Part shown: piece after piece, positions 28,688 to 38,011 of the stretch
How positions within the stretch are numbered: position 1 is the first letter of the stretch
How the letters are laid out: each line of letters begins with the position of its first letter
Origin: a bacterium BMS3Abin02
GTDB lineage: Bacteria; Actinomycetota; Acidimicrobiia; Spongiisociales; UBA4744
NCBI GenBank assembly: GCA_002897675.1
Contig: BDSU01000043.1
Location: 1-48,128 of the forward strand
DNA length: 48,128 nt
Direction of reading: 5' to 3'
Position numbers and translations under genes: made by a program
Notes under the pieces: model-generated
What the model saw: the letters and a program-made list of their open reading frames with translations, nothing else
The model's database searches: none
Told to the model about the DNA's origin: nothing

Positions 28688-29914
28688 ATGGCTCCCCCGG
28701 AAGCGTCGTCTCGCAGATCGGGATGGATCGTCCCGTTGTCGGCCACCGTGATGGTCGGATTCGGCGTGATTCTCTATGGATTCTCCGTCTATGTCACCGA
28801 TCATGCGGCGGGGGCGGAGTTCTCGAAGACCGTTCTGTCGGTCGCGTACGGAGGTTCGGTGTTCGTGGGGGGCCTCCTCGCCCTTCCGGTGGGGCGGTAT
28901 GCTGACAGGCACGGGGTACGGGCGGTGGTCGGGGCGGGAGCGCTGCTCGGTTCTCTGGGTCTGATCGTCTTCTCGATCTCGAACCAGGCGTGGCAGGTCG
29001 TCGCCGCGTGGTGGGTGCTCATCGGACCTGCTCAGGCCATGATCTATTACGAACCGGCCTATGTCGCGATCAACCAGTTGTCCCCCGTCCGCGACCGTGC
29101 CCGCGTGCTGGCCACCGTCACGTTGATCGGCGGTCTGGCCGGCATCGTGTTCATTCCGCTCGCCGAACGGTTGGTGACTCTCCTGGGCTGGCGGTCGGCG
29201 GTTCTCGTGCTGGCGCTCGTGCTGCTCATCGTTGGTGAAGCTACCGCCTTGTTCGCCCTACCACGACGGAGCCGCACTCTGGCCGGAGCCGCGATGGCGT
29301 CCGAGGTGGGAATCTCGATCTCTGGACTCTTTCGGGACCGCAGGTTCGTGCTATACACGGTGGCGATGGCGGTCACTTTCATGGCCGCCCAGGGGGTCAT
29401 CGCCCATCGTTTGACCCGCTTCGAAGAGGTCGGCTTTTCGCTGGCAACGGTTGCACTGTGGGCGGCCATCGCTTCGGCGATGAGTCTGCCCGGCCGCTGG
29501 ATAGCACCCATGTTGGCGGCACGGTTCGGAGCGACGCGGGTCCAGGCGGGCATCACCCTGATCGTGGCACTCGGTGTCTCGTTGATGGTGAACGGCACAC
29601 AGTGGTGGCAGATGGTCGGCCATTTCTCGCTGTTCGGACTGGCATTCGGTGGGCTTCTCCCGTTGCGTGCCATGGTCATGACCGATTGGTACTCGGGACC
29701 CACCTACGGACGGATCATGGGCACCCAATGGACCATTGCCGTGCTGATCGGCGCGACCGGCCCTGCCCTCGTAGGCATCTTGCGCGACGCGACGGGTGAC
29801 TACCAGGCGTCGATCGTGCTGCTCACGGTCCTGCTTCTCGTGGGCATGGTGACGATCGTTGCCGCCGGCCGGGCAAGACCCGGCGTCGCAAGCGCACACG
29901 GCCGGGTCTCGTGA
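28688..29914 (+). CDS. Major facilitator superfamily transporter
   Basis: The 408-residue protein has about 12 hydrophobic segments. The MFS loop 2-3 signature is seen as LPVGRYADRHGVRAVVGAGAL, and the central loop lies near ALPRRSRTLAGAAMASEVG. Motifs of this kind occur in drug, oxalate/formate and carbohydrate transporters; no substrate can be assigned. I start it at the ATG at 28688, since the preceding codons show no membrane or family features. It stands beside the tetR operon on the same strand, separated by about 280 bases, and could be a target of that regulator. Confidence 0.8.
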   Translation: MAPPEASSRRSGWIVPLSATVMVGFGVILYGFSVYVTDHAAGAEFSKTVLSVAYGGSVFVGGLLALPVGRYADRHGVRAVVGAGALLGSLGLIVFSISNQAWQVVAAWWVLIGPAQAMIYYEPAYVAINQLSPVRDRARVLATVTLIGGLAGIVFIPLAERLVTLLGWRSAVLVLALVLLIVGEATALFALPRRSRTLAGAAMASEVGISISGLFRDRRFVLYTVAMAVTFMAAQGVIAHRLTRFEEVGFSLATVALWAAIASAMSLPGRWIAPMLAARFGATRVQAGITLIVALGVSLMVNGTQWWQMVGHFSLFGLAFGGLLPLRAMVMTDWYSGPTYGRIMGTQWTIAVLIGATGPALVGILRDATGDYQASIVLLTVLLLVGMVTIVAAGRARPGVASAHGRVS

Positions 29915-30150
29915 CGATGACGCACCCTCTTTCGATTGGTGTCACGCCGAACCGCCCGACCGAGAACACGCGGCGCGCCGGTCGCAGAGCACCGACCGGG
30001 GGAAGGTCGGATCGGCCCGGCTTTGGCGGACGTTCTGATGTTCTTCCGGGGTTGGTGGAGGCTCACCCGCCCACCAGTCCACGTCTTGCGTCGCCATGTT
30101 CGGTGCGACGAGGGTTTCCCCCTGGACATCTCATACCAACCGACATAGAC

Positions 30151-30179
30151 TGAGTCTCTACTCACTGAGTGGACACTCA
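30151..30179. promoter_or_regulatory. Twin palindromic operators before tetR
   Basis: Two 14-base palindromes of the same design, TGAGTCTCTACTCA (30151-30164) and TGAGTGGACACTCA (30166-30179), each read TGAGT-N4-ACTCA and are separated by one base. They lie 12 bases before the tetR ATG and overlap a TAGACT box at 30146-30151 that may be the -10. Tandem half-site pairs are typical binding sites for two TetR dimers, so autoregulation is likely. Confidence 0.75.
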
Positions 30180-30191
30180 TCGAGGAGAGGT

Positions 30192-30806
30192 ATGGACGGG
30201 CAGGCCGGTACGCGCAGCGAGAGGAAGCAACAGACTCGGTTGTTGCTGATCGAGACGGCCCATGACCTGATGGCTGAGAGGGGCATCATCGCCACCCGCA
30301 CGATCGACGTTGCGGAACGAGCCGGCGTGGCCCACGGGACCGTGTTCGTGCACTTCGCGACCAGGGAGGATCTGATCGCGGCGGTCGTGGGCGTGTATGC
30401 GGGACGGATCGCCAAACGTCTGCATGAGCTGGCAGGCGAGGAAACGACGGTACGCGCCGTGCTGACCGCTCACCTCGCGGGACTCGCCGAGGACGAAGCC
30501 TTCTACTCCCGCCTGGTGATGGAGGGCCCGCTGCTGCCGCCTTATGCCCGCGCCACGCTGCTGGGAATGCAGTCGGCGATCTCCGCCCACCTGGCCGAGG
30601 TGGCGGAACAGGAGATGGCAGCCGGTGAGGTCCGGCGCATGCCTATCTCCCTGTTGTTCAACACTTGGCTGGGTCTCGTCCACCACTACGTCGGCGGTCG
30701 GGAGCTGTTCGCCCCCGGACAGTCGGTGGTGAAGCGGTGGGGACCGACATTGCTGGATCACTACCTGGGACTACTACGTCCCGACGGACAAGGAGGAGAA
30801 GTATGA
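30192..30806 (+). CDS. TetR-family transcriptional regulator
   Basis: The 204-residue protein has the TetR HTH at residues 12-57: LLLIETAHDLMAERG, then TIDVAERAGVAHGTVFVHFATREDL. The C-terminal domain is helical and variable, as usual for ligand sensors. The ATG at 30192 has GAGGAGAGG ahead of it. The stop overlaps the next start in an ATGA at 30803-30806, so it is the first gene of a three-gene operon with a zinc-ribbon protein and a GyrI-like protein. Confidence 0.92.
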   Translation: MDGQAGTRSERKQQTRLLLIETAHDLMAERGIIATRTIDVAERAGVAHGTVFVHFATREDLIAAVVGVYAGRIAKRLHELAGEETTVRAVLTAHLAGLAEDEAFYSRLVMEGPLLPPYARATLLGMQSAISAHLAEVAEQEMAAGEVRRMPISLLFNTWLGLVHHYVGGRELFAPGQSVVKRWGPTLLDHYLGLLRPDGQGGEV

Positions 30807-31048
30807 CGACGACCCAATGCATCTCGTGTGGCATGCCGATGAGCAAGCCCGAAGACCACGCCGCAGGCGACCCGACCAAGGACTACTGCCTGCATTGCGC
30901 TCGCCCCGACGGCACGATGCGGTCGCGCCAGGAGACCCGCGAGGGTTGGACCGCCTTCATGGTGAAGACCCAGGGCATCGACGAGACCGCCGCCCGCCAG
31001 GCGGTGGAGGAGATGATGGCAAGGTTGCCGGCCTGGAGGGAGAACTGA
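30803..31048 (+). CDS. Small putative zinc-ribbon protein
   Basis: An 81-residue protein with the pattern CISCGMPMSKPEDHA and YCLHCARPDG, giving four cysteines for one zinc. This matches the putative zinc ribbon family often found with GyrI-like or AraC-type proteins, where it is sometimes a separate ORF and sometimes fused. The function is not known. It overlaps tetR and lies four bases from the GyrI-like gene. Confidence 0.8.
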   Translation: MTTTQCISCGMPMSKPEDHAAGDPTKDYCLHCARPDGTMRSRQETREGWTAFMVKTQGIDETAARQAVEEMMARLPAWREN

Positions 31049-31052
31049 GGAC

Positions 31053-31673
31053 ATGCCGAAGCTCGACCTGAAGAAGGAGTACCGCCGGCTCTACAACCCC
31101 TCTGCCAAGGAATGCTCGATCGTCGACGTGCCCGAGATGCAGTTCCTGATGATCGACGGTTCCGGCGACCCGAACACGTCGACCGCCTACCGGGAGGCCC
31201 TCGAGGCTCTCTACGCGATGTCGTACACGCTGAAGTTCCTGAGCAAGAGAACCGAAGGTATCGATTACGTGGTCATGGCTCTCGAGGGCCTGTGGTGGTC
31301 CGACGACATGGCCGAGTTCTCGATGGATGACAAGACGGCGTGGAAATGGACGTCGATGATGATGCAGCCCGATCACATCACCGTCGCCCACTTTCAAGCT
31401 GCGATCGAAGAGGTGAGCCGTAAGAAGGACCTGCCGGCCCTCGACCGGATGCGCTTCGAGCCCTTCCGAGAGGGCCTCTCCGTCCAGATCATGCACATTG
31501 GCCCTTATGCCGATGAGGGGCCGACCATCGCACGCCTCCACCAGTTCGCCGCCGAGCGTGGCTACCGGTTGCATGGGAAACACCATGAGGTCTACCTGAG
31601 CGATCCGCGGCGAACGGCGCCCGAGAGGCTGCGGACGGTGATCAGGCAACCGGTCGAGCCGGTGTCCGGGTAG
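31053..31673 (+). CDS. GyrI-like small-molecule-binding protein
   Basis: The 206-residue protein belongs to the GyrI-like ligand-binding domain family: it begins DLKKEYRRLYNPSAKE, has FLMIDGSGDPN and YVVMALEGLWW, and the second repeat VQIMHIGPYADEGPTIARL with the conserved acidic residue and closing HEVYLSDPRRTAPERLRTVIR. Members bind hydrophobic cations or hydrolyse bulky drugs, so a detoxification or sensing role is plausible (inference). It shares an operon with tetR and a zinc-ribbon gene. Confidence 0.88.
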   Translation: MPKLDLKKEYRRLYNPSAKECSIVDVPEMQFLMIDGSGDPNTSTAYREALEALYAMSYTLKFLSKRTEGIDYVVMALEGLWWSDDMAEFSMDDKTAWKWTSMMMQPDHITVAHFQAAIEEVSRKKDLPALDRMRFEPFREGLSVQIMHIGPYADEGPTIARLHQFAAERGYRLHGKHHEVYLSDPRRTAPERLRTVIRQPVEPVSG

Positions 31674-32081
31674 GCGGCCAACACGCATCCAAGAAGCAGG
31701 GTCGGTCGTGGCGATCGCCTGCCCTATGGGTTCTGACCGCAAGACGATCCCGACGTATCTGGCCGGTGAACGACCGGGGGTGCACCGCCAGGAGTCGGAT
31801 CCGTTCAACCGTGTCGAGAGAAGGGTGCGCCGACGCGTGGCTGATGACTGACGCTCACGGACGACCATATCCTCCGACGAGGCGAAGGCGTTGGGGCGTC
31901 CCCACGGCCATCCGGCGTCCGACCGACAGCACCGTGGCCGGGGACTGCGGCCGTCAACAGACCCTCATCTGGATGTGCCCGGATCGATACCGGCCCCTGT
32001 GAGGGATCGTGACGCCCCGGAGGAGACGAGTCGCCGGGCACGTGTGGATGGCGAGCAATCCGGTGGCTGCCCATCACACGG
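31674..32081. other. Convergent intergenic region, no gene recognised
   Basis: About 400 bases between the GyrI-like gene (plus) and the SagB-type gene (minus), which converge. No strong terminator hairpin with a U-tract, repeat or RNA gene was found. Confidence 0.4.
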
Positions 32082-32783
32082 CTACTTCGCCGGATGCCCG
32101 ACCGGGACGAGATACAACGGTTCGTGGTCGCTCGGAAGTCCCAGTATCGCCTGCACTTGATCGTCGTCAAAGGCACCGATCGGCACCGCTCCCAGACCTA
32201 GAGAGACGGCCTGCAACAAGAGATTCTGGGCGGCATGTCCGGCTTCGAACTTCACATACCGCTCGGCTCGATCACCGTACTTCCGCATAGTGCGGGAATA
32301 GACCGCAACGAAGACAAAGAGCGCAGCCGCCTCCTCCACGGCCTGCTGGGAACGAGCCGCCCGGGACAGTTCCCTTCGTAGATCCTCCTTGCCGAGGACC
32401 TCGAGTCGATGCCGGTACGGATCGTAGTGATATCGCCCACGGCCAGTGGCCAGATAGACCTCCAACGGATACAAGGCTCCGGCCGAAGGCGCGCTGCGCT
32501 GACCGGCACTCGAGGTGACACCCTGCGCCGCCCACAAGAGCAAGGATATCTCCGCCATGTCGAGGGGCGTCCGCACGTACTCGCGAACCGAGCGACGTCG
32601 CGCCAACGCGTCCACCAGTGAGCCGCCACCGGCCTTCGCGGGCGGTGGGAGATCGATTCGCTCGGTCACGATGGTACCTCCCGGCGTGTCGACACCCTCG
32701 GCGGCTGCACCACAACCACCTGTCAACATCACGATACTGAGCTCCACACATCCGCCGCTCTCGTGACGGTTGGCCGGGATCAT
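32082..32783 (-). CDS. SagB-type nitroreductase-family dehydrogenase
   Basis: The FMN-dependent nitroreductase fold is indicated by LARRRSVREYVRTPLDMAEISLLLWAAQGVT, SAPSAGALYPLEVYLATG, and FEAGHAAQNLLLQAVSLGLGAVPIGAFDDDQV near the end. SAGALYPLE is typical of the SagB-like branch, whose members oxidise azolines in peptide toxins or act in unknown redox steps; no azole-peptide genes are nearby. The start is uncertain: the ATG at 32783 lacks a clear ribosome site, and a GTG at 32747 would give a short LTGGC lipobox-like start. It follows coxM by 55 bases on the same strand, so it may be the last gene of the cox operon. Confidence 0.8.
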   Translation of the reverse strand: MIPANRHESGGCVELSIVMLTGGCGAAAEGVDTPGGTIVTERIDLPPPAKAGGGSLVDALARRRSVREYVRTPLDMAEISLLLWAAQGVTSSAGQRSAPSAGALYPLEVYLATGRGRYHYDPYRHRLEVLGKEDLRRELSRAARSQQAVEEAAALFVFVAVYSRTMRKYGDRAERYVKFEAGHAAQNLLLQAVSLGLGAVPIGAFDDDQVQAILGLPSDHEPLYLVPVGHPAK

Positions 32784-32838
32784 TCCTGTGAAGCGTCACA
32801 AGAACGATGATGCTGATTCACCCCGCCCGATGCGCCGG

Positions 32839-33687
32839 CTACGCGAGCACGTCCTCCAGTGCTCGCCGCACGTACACGCCCGCCAGATGCGTCCGGTAGC
32901 CGACCGTCCCGTACAGGTCCTCGAGCACGACAACGCCTTCCGTTGCATGGGACGCAGCGGCAGCGATGGCATCTTTGGACCCGTCGGTGCCGACGACGGC
33001 CTGCGCCGACGTCGAAGCGAGATACGGCTTCGAGCTCACACCGGTCACCGCGATCCGGGCATCGGCGACCGTACCGTTGGCAGCGTCGACCCAAACAGCG
33101 GCCGCCGCGATCGGATAGTCCGAGTCGCCTCCCCTCCTGCCGAGCTTCCGATAAGCAGACTTGCCGCCCTTGGGGATTCTCAGCTCGACAAGGATCTCGT
33201 CGGACTCGAGCGCAGATGTCAAGGTGTCGACGAAGAAGTCGGCGGCAGCGATCTCCCTCGTACCCCGTACCGACGCAGCGACCATCGTGGCTCCCAACGC
33301 GAGTGCGGCAGCCGGTTGGTCGGAAGCGAGGTCCGCGTGAGCGATCGATCCACAGGTCGTCCCCTGACTCCTGACCTGAACATCGGCCGTGGCGCCGGCG
33401 GCTTGTGCCAGCGCCGTCGCGTGTTTGTTGACGAGCGGATCGGTGGCTGTCTGAGCATGACGCACCATCGCTCCGATCCCGATGTAATCGCCCTCGTCCG
33501 TGATCGTGTCCAACCCGGTGATTCGCGAGATATCGACAATGGTGGCCGGCCGAACGAGCCTGACCTTCATGAGAGGGATGAGGCTCATGCCGCCACTGAG
33601 AATCTTGGCGTTCTCGTCCTCGGACAGTATCGAAAGCGCCTCCTCCAGCGAGGAGGGGGCAACATAGTCGAAATTGGATGGATACAT
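32839..33687 (-). CDS. coxM: CO dehydrogenase-like medium subunit (FAD)
   Basis: The 282-residue FAD-binding subunit of the xanthine oxidase family shows KILSGGMSLIPLMKVRLVRP and IGAMVRH, with GTTCGSIAHADLASDQPAA as the second flavin motif; CoxM proteins usually read TxGGSxxHADPxxD here. It passes electrons from the iron-sulfur subunit to an acceptor. The ATG at 33687 follows GAGGAA, two bases after the coxL stop. The gene order S-L-M identifies the form II type of cluster. Confidence 0.9.
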   Translation of the reverse strand: MYPSNFDYVAPSSLEEALSILSEDENAKILSGGMSLIPLMKVRLVRPATIVDISRITGLDTITDEGDYIGIGAMVRHAQTATDPLVNKHATALAQAAGATADVQVRSQGTTCGSIAHADLASDQPAAALALGATMVAASVRGTREIAAADFFVDTLTSALESDEILVELRIPKGGKSAYRKLGRRGGDSDYPIAAAAVWVDAANGTVADARIAVTGVSSKPYLASTSAQAVVGTDGSKDAIAAAASHATEGVVVLEDLYGTVGYRTHLAGVYVRRALEDVLA

Positions 33688-33689
33688 CG

Positions 33690-36065
33690 TCAGTTCCTCG
33701 CATCCTCGATCGCCTGCCACACACGTTTCGGCCTCAACGGCATGTCGATGTGCTTGACACCCAGATGGCTCACCGCATCGACAACCGCGTTGACGATGGT
33801 TTGAGCCGACCCGATCGTCCCGGCCTCACCGATTCCCTTGACGCCGAGCGGATTGACGTCCGTCGGTGTGACCGTGCGATCCAGCGAGAACATCGGAAGA
33901 TTCTCTGCGGCGGGGAGCGGATAGTCGAGCATCGACGCCGTCAGCAGGTTGCCCGCGTCGTCGTAGATTGCTTCTTCGAACAGCGCCTGTGCGATACCTT
34001 GGGCGATTCCACCGTGCAGCTGGCCATCGACGATCATCGGGTTGATGACGTTCCCACAGTCGTCCGTAGCCCAGTACTCGAGGAGGTCGACATCGCCCGT
34101 TTCGGGGTCGACTTCGACCAGCGCCATGTGTGAACCGAACGGCCACGTCGCGTTCGGTGGTGAGAACACCACCGATGACTCGAGACCACCTTCAACGCCC
34201 TCGGGCAGGGTGTGAGGCTGATACGCCGACTCCGCGATCTGGGCCCAGGACACGGACCGGTCCGGTGAACCGGCCACATGGGCGCTGCCGTCTGCGAAGT
34301 GGATGTCTTCCGGGGCGGCTTCGAGAAGATGCCCGGCGATGGTGGCCGCCTTCTCCTTCACCCGCTTCGTTGCTTCGTACGTTGCGGCTCCGTCCACGGC
34401 AATGGACCGCGAACCGAACGTGCCGACACCCATGGGCGAGTCGACCGAATCGCCGTGCCGCACCTCGATGTTCTCCATCGGGATGCCAAGGCCGTCGGAG
34501 ACGATCTGGGCCCATGTCGTCTCATGACCCTGGCCGCTCGGAGCGGTGCCGATCGTGACCGTACATGTTCCATCCGGCTGGACGCGGACGACGCCGGAAC
34601 CGTTGAACGCGGTCGGCAGCCCGTACCCGGCCCACGAGAATCCGAGACCGGCGAGCGCCGAAGGTCCGAAACCGCACACTTCGACATAGGTGCTGAGTCC
34701 GATGCCGAGCAACCTGCCCTCGGCACGGGCGGTGTCACGTCTCGCCTTCAGATCCTCGTACCCGACCCTGTCCAGCAGAGCGTCGAGGTTCTTCTCGTAG
34801 TCGCCGCTATCCATGGTCAGGCCGATCTCCGTGGTCACCGGGAACTGGTCGGGCTTCCAGTAGTTGACCTTGCGTACGTCGGCCGGATCCATGCCGATCT
34901 CCCTGGCGTACGCATCGATGATGCGTTCCAGGTAGTACGCGGCCTCGGGCCGTCCCGCGCCCCGATACGCATCGGTGGTCGGCGTGTTCGTGACGACACA
35001 GTGCAGCGCATAGGACGTGGGAATGTCGTATTGCCCTGGTGCGACGAACAGCCCGAGGAGGGGGATCGCGACGGTGAAATTCTGTGTGTACGCGCCCATG
35101 TCACAGATCGCTTCGAGTTCGTAGCCAAGGATCTTGCCGTCCCTTGTGCCGGTGATCGTGGCCGTTCCGACCCAGCCTCTGCCTTGTGTGGAGGCGAAGC
35201 CGGCCTCGCGACGGGTTTCTGTCCAACGCACCGGCCGACCGAGCTCCTTCGATGCGAAGCAGCAGAGGAACTCATCCGGGTATACGTTGAGCTTCACCCC
35301 GAATCCACCTCCGACCTCTGGAGCCACGACCCGCACTTTGTTGGAAGGAATCCCGAATGCCACGCCGATGGCGCCGGCCACGGCCTGTGGGATCTGCGAG
35401 CTCGTCCACAGCTCAACCGAGCCGTAGCCACTGTTCCACTCGGCCAGAACGGCCCTCGGCTCGATCGCCGTCGGGATGAGACGCTGGTTCACCATCTCGA
35501 GACCGACGACGACGGTGTCGTCTCGCTCTTTGGCCGCCTGGATGCCGGGCGAGGGATCGGGAAGCTCGATGACTCCTTCCCACCATGCATTCCCGTGCCA
35601 GGTGAGCAGCGTGTTCGAAGCGCCTTCATGAACCTGTACGGTGTCGGCAAAGGCTTCCTTCAGGTCGACGACGGCGTCCTTCGGTTCGTAGTCGACGAAG
35701 ACCAGATCTGCAGCATCCTGAGCGACATAGCGATTGTCCGCGATCACCATCGCGACCGCCTCACCAACATGGTGCACGGAGCCGTCGGCGAGCAGGGGGC
35801 GCAGTGTGCCGACGGCTACCTGAGCCGGGTTCGGCCCGAGGTGGCGTACATCGTCCGCTGTGTACACGGCATGGACGCCGTCGAGTTCGAGAGCGGCCGA
35901 TGCATCGATGCCGTTGATCGTCGCAGCCGCGAACGGACTCCGAACGAACGCCGCTACGAGCTCGCCATGACGCTTGATGTCATCAACGTAGATACCTTTG
36001 CCCTGGATGAGGGAAGGGTCCTCTTTCCGCCTGACGATCCCACCCATCACACTTATCGTGCTCAT
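33690..36065 (-). CDS. coxL: Form II CO dehydrogenase-like large subunit (molybdenum)
   Basis: The 791-residue molybdopterin-binding subunit starts with IVRRKEDPSLIQGKGIYVDDI and has the Q-loop region APEVGGGFGVKLNVYPDE and the active-site stretch TDAYRGAGRPEAAYYLER at 364-381. AYRGAGR is the form II signature; true form I CO dehydrogenases carry AYRCSFR with the copper-binding cysteine. The conserved late glutamate is in GVKGIGEAGTIGS. Form II enzymes are of debated function, and may oxidise other aldehydes or heterocycles, so CO is not assured as substrate. The start overlaps coxS in an ATGA. Confidence 0.92.
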   Translation of the reverse strand: MSTISVMGGIVRRKEDPSLIQGKGIYVDDIKRHGELVAAFVRSPFAAATINGIDASAALELDGVHAVYTADDVRHLGPNPAQVAVGTLRPLLADGSVHHVGEAVAMVIADNRYVAQDAADLVFVDYEPKDAVVDLKEAFADTVQVHEGASNTLLTWHGNAWWEGVIELPDPSPGIQAAKERDDTVVVGLEMVNQRLIPTAIEPRAVLAEWNSGYGSVELWTSSQIPQAVAGAIGVAFGIPSNKVRVVAPEVGGGFGVKLNVYPDEFLCCFASKELGRPVRWTETRREAGFASTQGRGWVGTATITGTRDGKILGYELEAICDMGAYTQNFTVAIPLLGLFVAPGQYDIPTSYALHCVVTNTPTTDAYRGAGRPEAAYYLERIIDAYAREIGMDPADVRKVNYWKPDQFPVTTEIGLTMDSGDYEKNLDALLDRVGYEDLKARRDTARAEGRLLGIGLSTYVEVCGFGPSALAGLGFSWAGYGLPTAFNGSGVVRVQPDGTCTVTIGTAPSGQGHETTWAQIVSDGLGIPMENIEVRHGDSVDSPMGVGTFGSRSIAVDGAATYEATKRVKEKAATIAGHLLEAAPEDIHFADGSAHVAGSPDRSVSWAQIAESAYQPHTLPEGVEGGLESSVVFSPPNATWPFGSHMALVEVDPETGDVDLLEYWATDDCGNVINPMIVDGQLHGGIAQGIAQALFEEAIYDDAGNLLTASMLDYPLPAAENLPMFSLDRTVTPTDVNPLGVKGIGEAGTIGSAQTIVNAVVDAVSHLGVKHIDMPLRPKRVWQAIEDARN

Positions 36066-36568
36066 GACCCCACCTCCGCCGATGCCCCTTGGGGTTCTTC
36101 ACCACGCAGCTTCGCGCTTGCGTACTGGACGGATCGGACAATGTTGTGGTAGCCCGTGCACCGACACAGATTCCCTTCGATCCCGTGACGGATCTCATCT
36201 TCCGTCGGGTTGTCGTTGTGCTCCAAGAGCACGATCGAACTCATGATCATGCCGGGGGTGCAGAATCCACACTGGAGTCCATGGCGTTCCCAGAAGCCTT
36301 CCTGCACGGGGTGCAGCTCATCACCATTGGCGACACCTTCGACGGTTCTCACGCTCCGGCCATCGACCTGAACGGCGAACATGGTGCATGACTTCACGGC
36401 CCGGCCGTCGACGATGACGGTACAAGCGCCGCAGTAACCGGTATCACAACCGACGTGGGTGCCGGTAAGACCGAGCTGATCCCGTAGATAGTGGACGAGC
36501 AGCATCCGTGGCTCGATGTCGCTGCGGTAGTCCGTTCCGTTGACAGAGATACTGACTTCCAAAAGCAC
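36062..36568 (-). CDS. coxS: CO dehydrogenase-like small subunit ([2Fe-2S])
   Basis: The 168-residue protein carries two [2Fe-2S] clusters: the ferredoxin-like set HVGCDTGYCGACTVIVDG with a later CTMF, and the helical set LQCGFCTPGMIMSS with NLCRCTGYHNIV. It links CoxL to CoxM. I start it at the GTG at 36568 because GGGAGG lies just before it; a TTG at 36562 is also plausible, while the further upstream frame lacks family residues. The stop overlaps coxL. Confidence 0.9.
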   Translation of the reverse strand: MLLEVSISVNGTDYRSDIEPRMLLVHYLRDQLGLTGTHVGCDTGYCGACTVIVDGRAVKSCTMFAVQVDGRSVRTVEGVANGDELHPVQEGFWERHGLQCGFCTPGMIMSSIVLLEHNDNPTEDEIRHGIEGNLCRCTGYHNIVRSVQYASAKLRGEEPQGASAEVGS

Positions 36569-36665
36569 AACCCTCCCGTCGACTCGGCACGGGGGGCCGG
36601 CTGAGGGTGCCACCCCCACTCACACCATAGACATCGCTCCCGACGGTTGCTGGAGGAACATTCGT

Positions 36666-37238
36666 CTACGTGCCAGTGTGGGAAAAAAGTCGCTTCCACC
36701 ACGCTACGAACACGCCCCACATGCTCGACAGCAACAGCGACAGACCTCGTAGCTCGGGAGCAACGATTGCCGACACGTCCTGCGCCGAGTCCGCGTCGAG
36801 TTTCGCATGAACGCACGCAGAGAAGTCGTCGATCAATCGCTTCGACATCTCGTTGATGAGGCCGGTTCTTCCGAATTGGGCAATCGGTCCTGCAAGGGTG
36901 ACCTTTGCGTCGATAGTTACGTCGGTGTGGTCGACATCGGCCTCGATCAGGCGAATGTTCACATCCACCGTACCCCGGCTACCTCCCGACCGGTCGATGC
37001 CACGTCCTTTGATGTTCGACGTGTGCGTTTCATCATCGAACTCGACCGTCGCGGTGCCATCGAACGATGCCGAGATCGGGCCGAGTTTCACGGAGACGCG
37101 TCCGTTGAACGACCCGTCCCCGTTATCGCTCGCTATCTCGGCGCCAGGGAGACAGCGAACCAACTCGGACACATCCTGGAACAACGACCACACCGAGTCG
37201 ATTCGTTGTGCGACGGTGAATTGCTCGACGACGTCCAT
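36666..37238 (-). CDS. coxG: CoxG-like SRPBCC protein with membrane anchor
   Basis: The 190-residue protein has a START/SRPBCC domain (VEQFTVAQRIDSVWSLFQDVSELVRCLPGAE) of the CoxG family and ends in a hydrophobic helix (SLLLSSMWGVFVAWW) followed by basic residues. CoxG recruits CO dehydrogenase to the membrane in Oligotropha. The ATG at 37238 has AGGGGT before it. It lies eight bases after the second XdhC gene. Confidence 0.85.
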   Translation of the reverse strand: MDVVEQFTVAQRIDSVWSLFQDVSELVRCLPGAEIASDNGDGSFNGRVSVKLGPISASFDGTATVEFDDETHTSNIKGRGIDRSGGSRGTVDVNIRLIEADVDHTDVTIDAKVTLAGPIAQFGRTGLINEMSKRLIDDFSACVHAKLDADSAQDVSAIVAPELRGLSLLLSSMWGVFVAWWKRLFSHTGT

Positions 37239-37246
37239 GGTGACCC

Positions 37247-38011
37247 CTACGGCGAGTGTATCGGGGCGTCGGTGCCGCGCAGTGATACCGCCGAGCCCGC
37301 ACCGTACCGAACCTGCACGATCTCGGCCAGTATCGCGATCGCTGTTTCTGCCGGTGACCTGGCTTTGAGATCGAGACCGATCGGCCCGTGGATCGCATCG
37401 ATCTCTTCTTGGGTCCAACCTTCATTCTTGAGGCGATCGACGCGCAACGCGTGCGTTCGTCGAGACCCCATCGCACCGAGATACCGAATCGGCTTCTTGT
37501 GCACGGCCCGCAGGACAGGTATCTCGAAGCGGCTGTCATGGCTCAGCAGGACGACGTACGTTCTGCGATCCGGGACGATATGGTCGAAGACGGCATCAGG
37601 CCACGCAACGATCAGCTCATCGACGTTCGGGAATCGCTCACGCGTGGCCCAGACGTCACGGGCGTCCGCGACGACCACACGAAACCCGAGTTCGCGGGCG
37701 AAGATCGACAAGGGCTGCGCGATGTGCCCCGCGCCGAAGATGAGCATGACAGGAGACGGAGCGATCGTGTCGATGAAGACCCTCCGCTCGCCGTACACGA
37801 GGGCTCTGCTCTCTTCCCTGTCCATGAGGTCGTTGGCATCGGAAATGACGTCCTCATCGAGCCATGGTGACCCGTCGCCTGTGATCTGGCCAGTCGCTCG
37901 ATCGAGAACGACGGCAGAACCCATGTCCGGTCCGTCGATGACGGTGATGAGAGCGCCCAGACGTTCGTCCTGTTTGAGTGCCGCGAGTGCGGCGAGGACC
38001 TCATTCACCAT
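37247..38011 (-). CDS. XdhC/CoxI family protein, C-terminal half as a separate gene
   Basis: The 254-residue protein holds the part of XdhC-like maturation factors with the Rossmann-like domain: [30 protein letters not shown], then [16 protein letters not shown] and [12 protein letters not shown]. It helps insert sulfurated molybdenum cofactor in related enzymes. The N-terminal XdhC domain, usually on the same chain, is here encoded by the preceding gene, which overlaps by seven bases. An N-terminal stretch (residues 1-75) with [15 protein letters not shown] resembles the end of the usual first domain. Confidence 0.85.
   Translation of the reverse strand: MVNEVLAALAALKQDERLGALITVIDGPDMGSAVVLDRATGQITGDGSPWLDEDVISDANDLMDREESRALVYGERRVFIDTIAPSPVMLIFGAGHIAQPLSIFARELGFRVVVADARDVWATRERFPNVDELIVAWPDAVFDHIVPDRRTYVVLLSHDSRFEIPVLRAVHKKPIRYLGAMGSRRTHALRVDRLKNEGWTQEEIDAIHGPIGLDLKARSPAETAIAILAEIVQVRYGAGSAVSLRGTDAPIHSP

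Noticed and set aside
34278-36152. Plus-strand open frame of 624 codons opposite coxL
   Set aside because: Antisense shadow of a gene with clear motifs; no ribosome site or recognisable domain.
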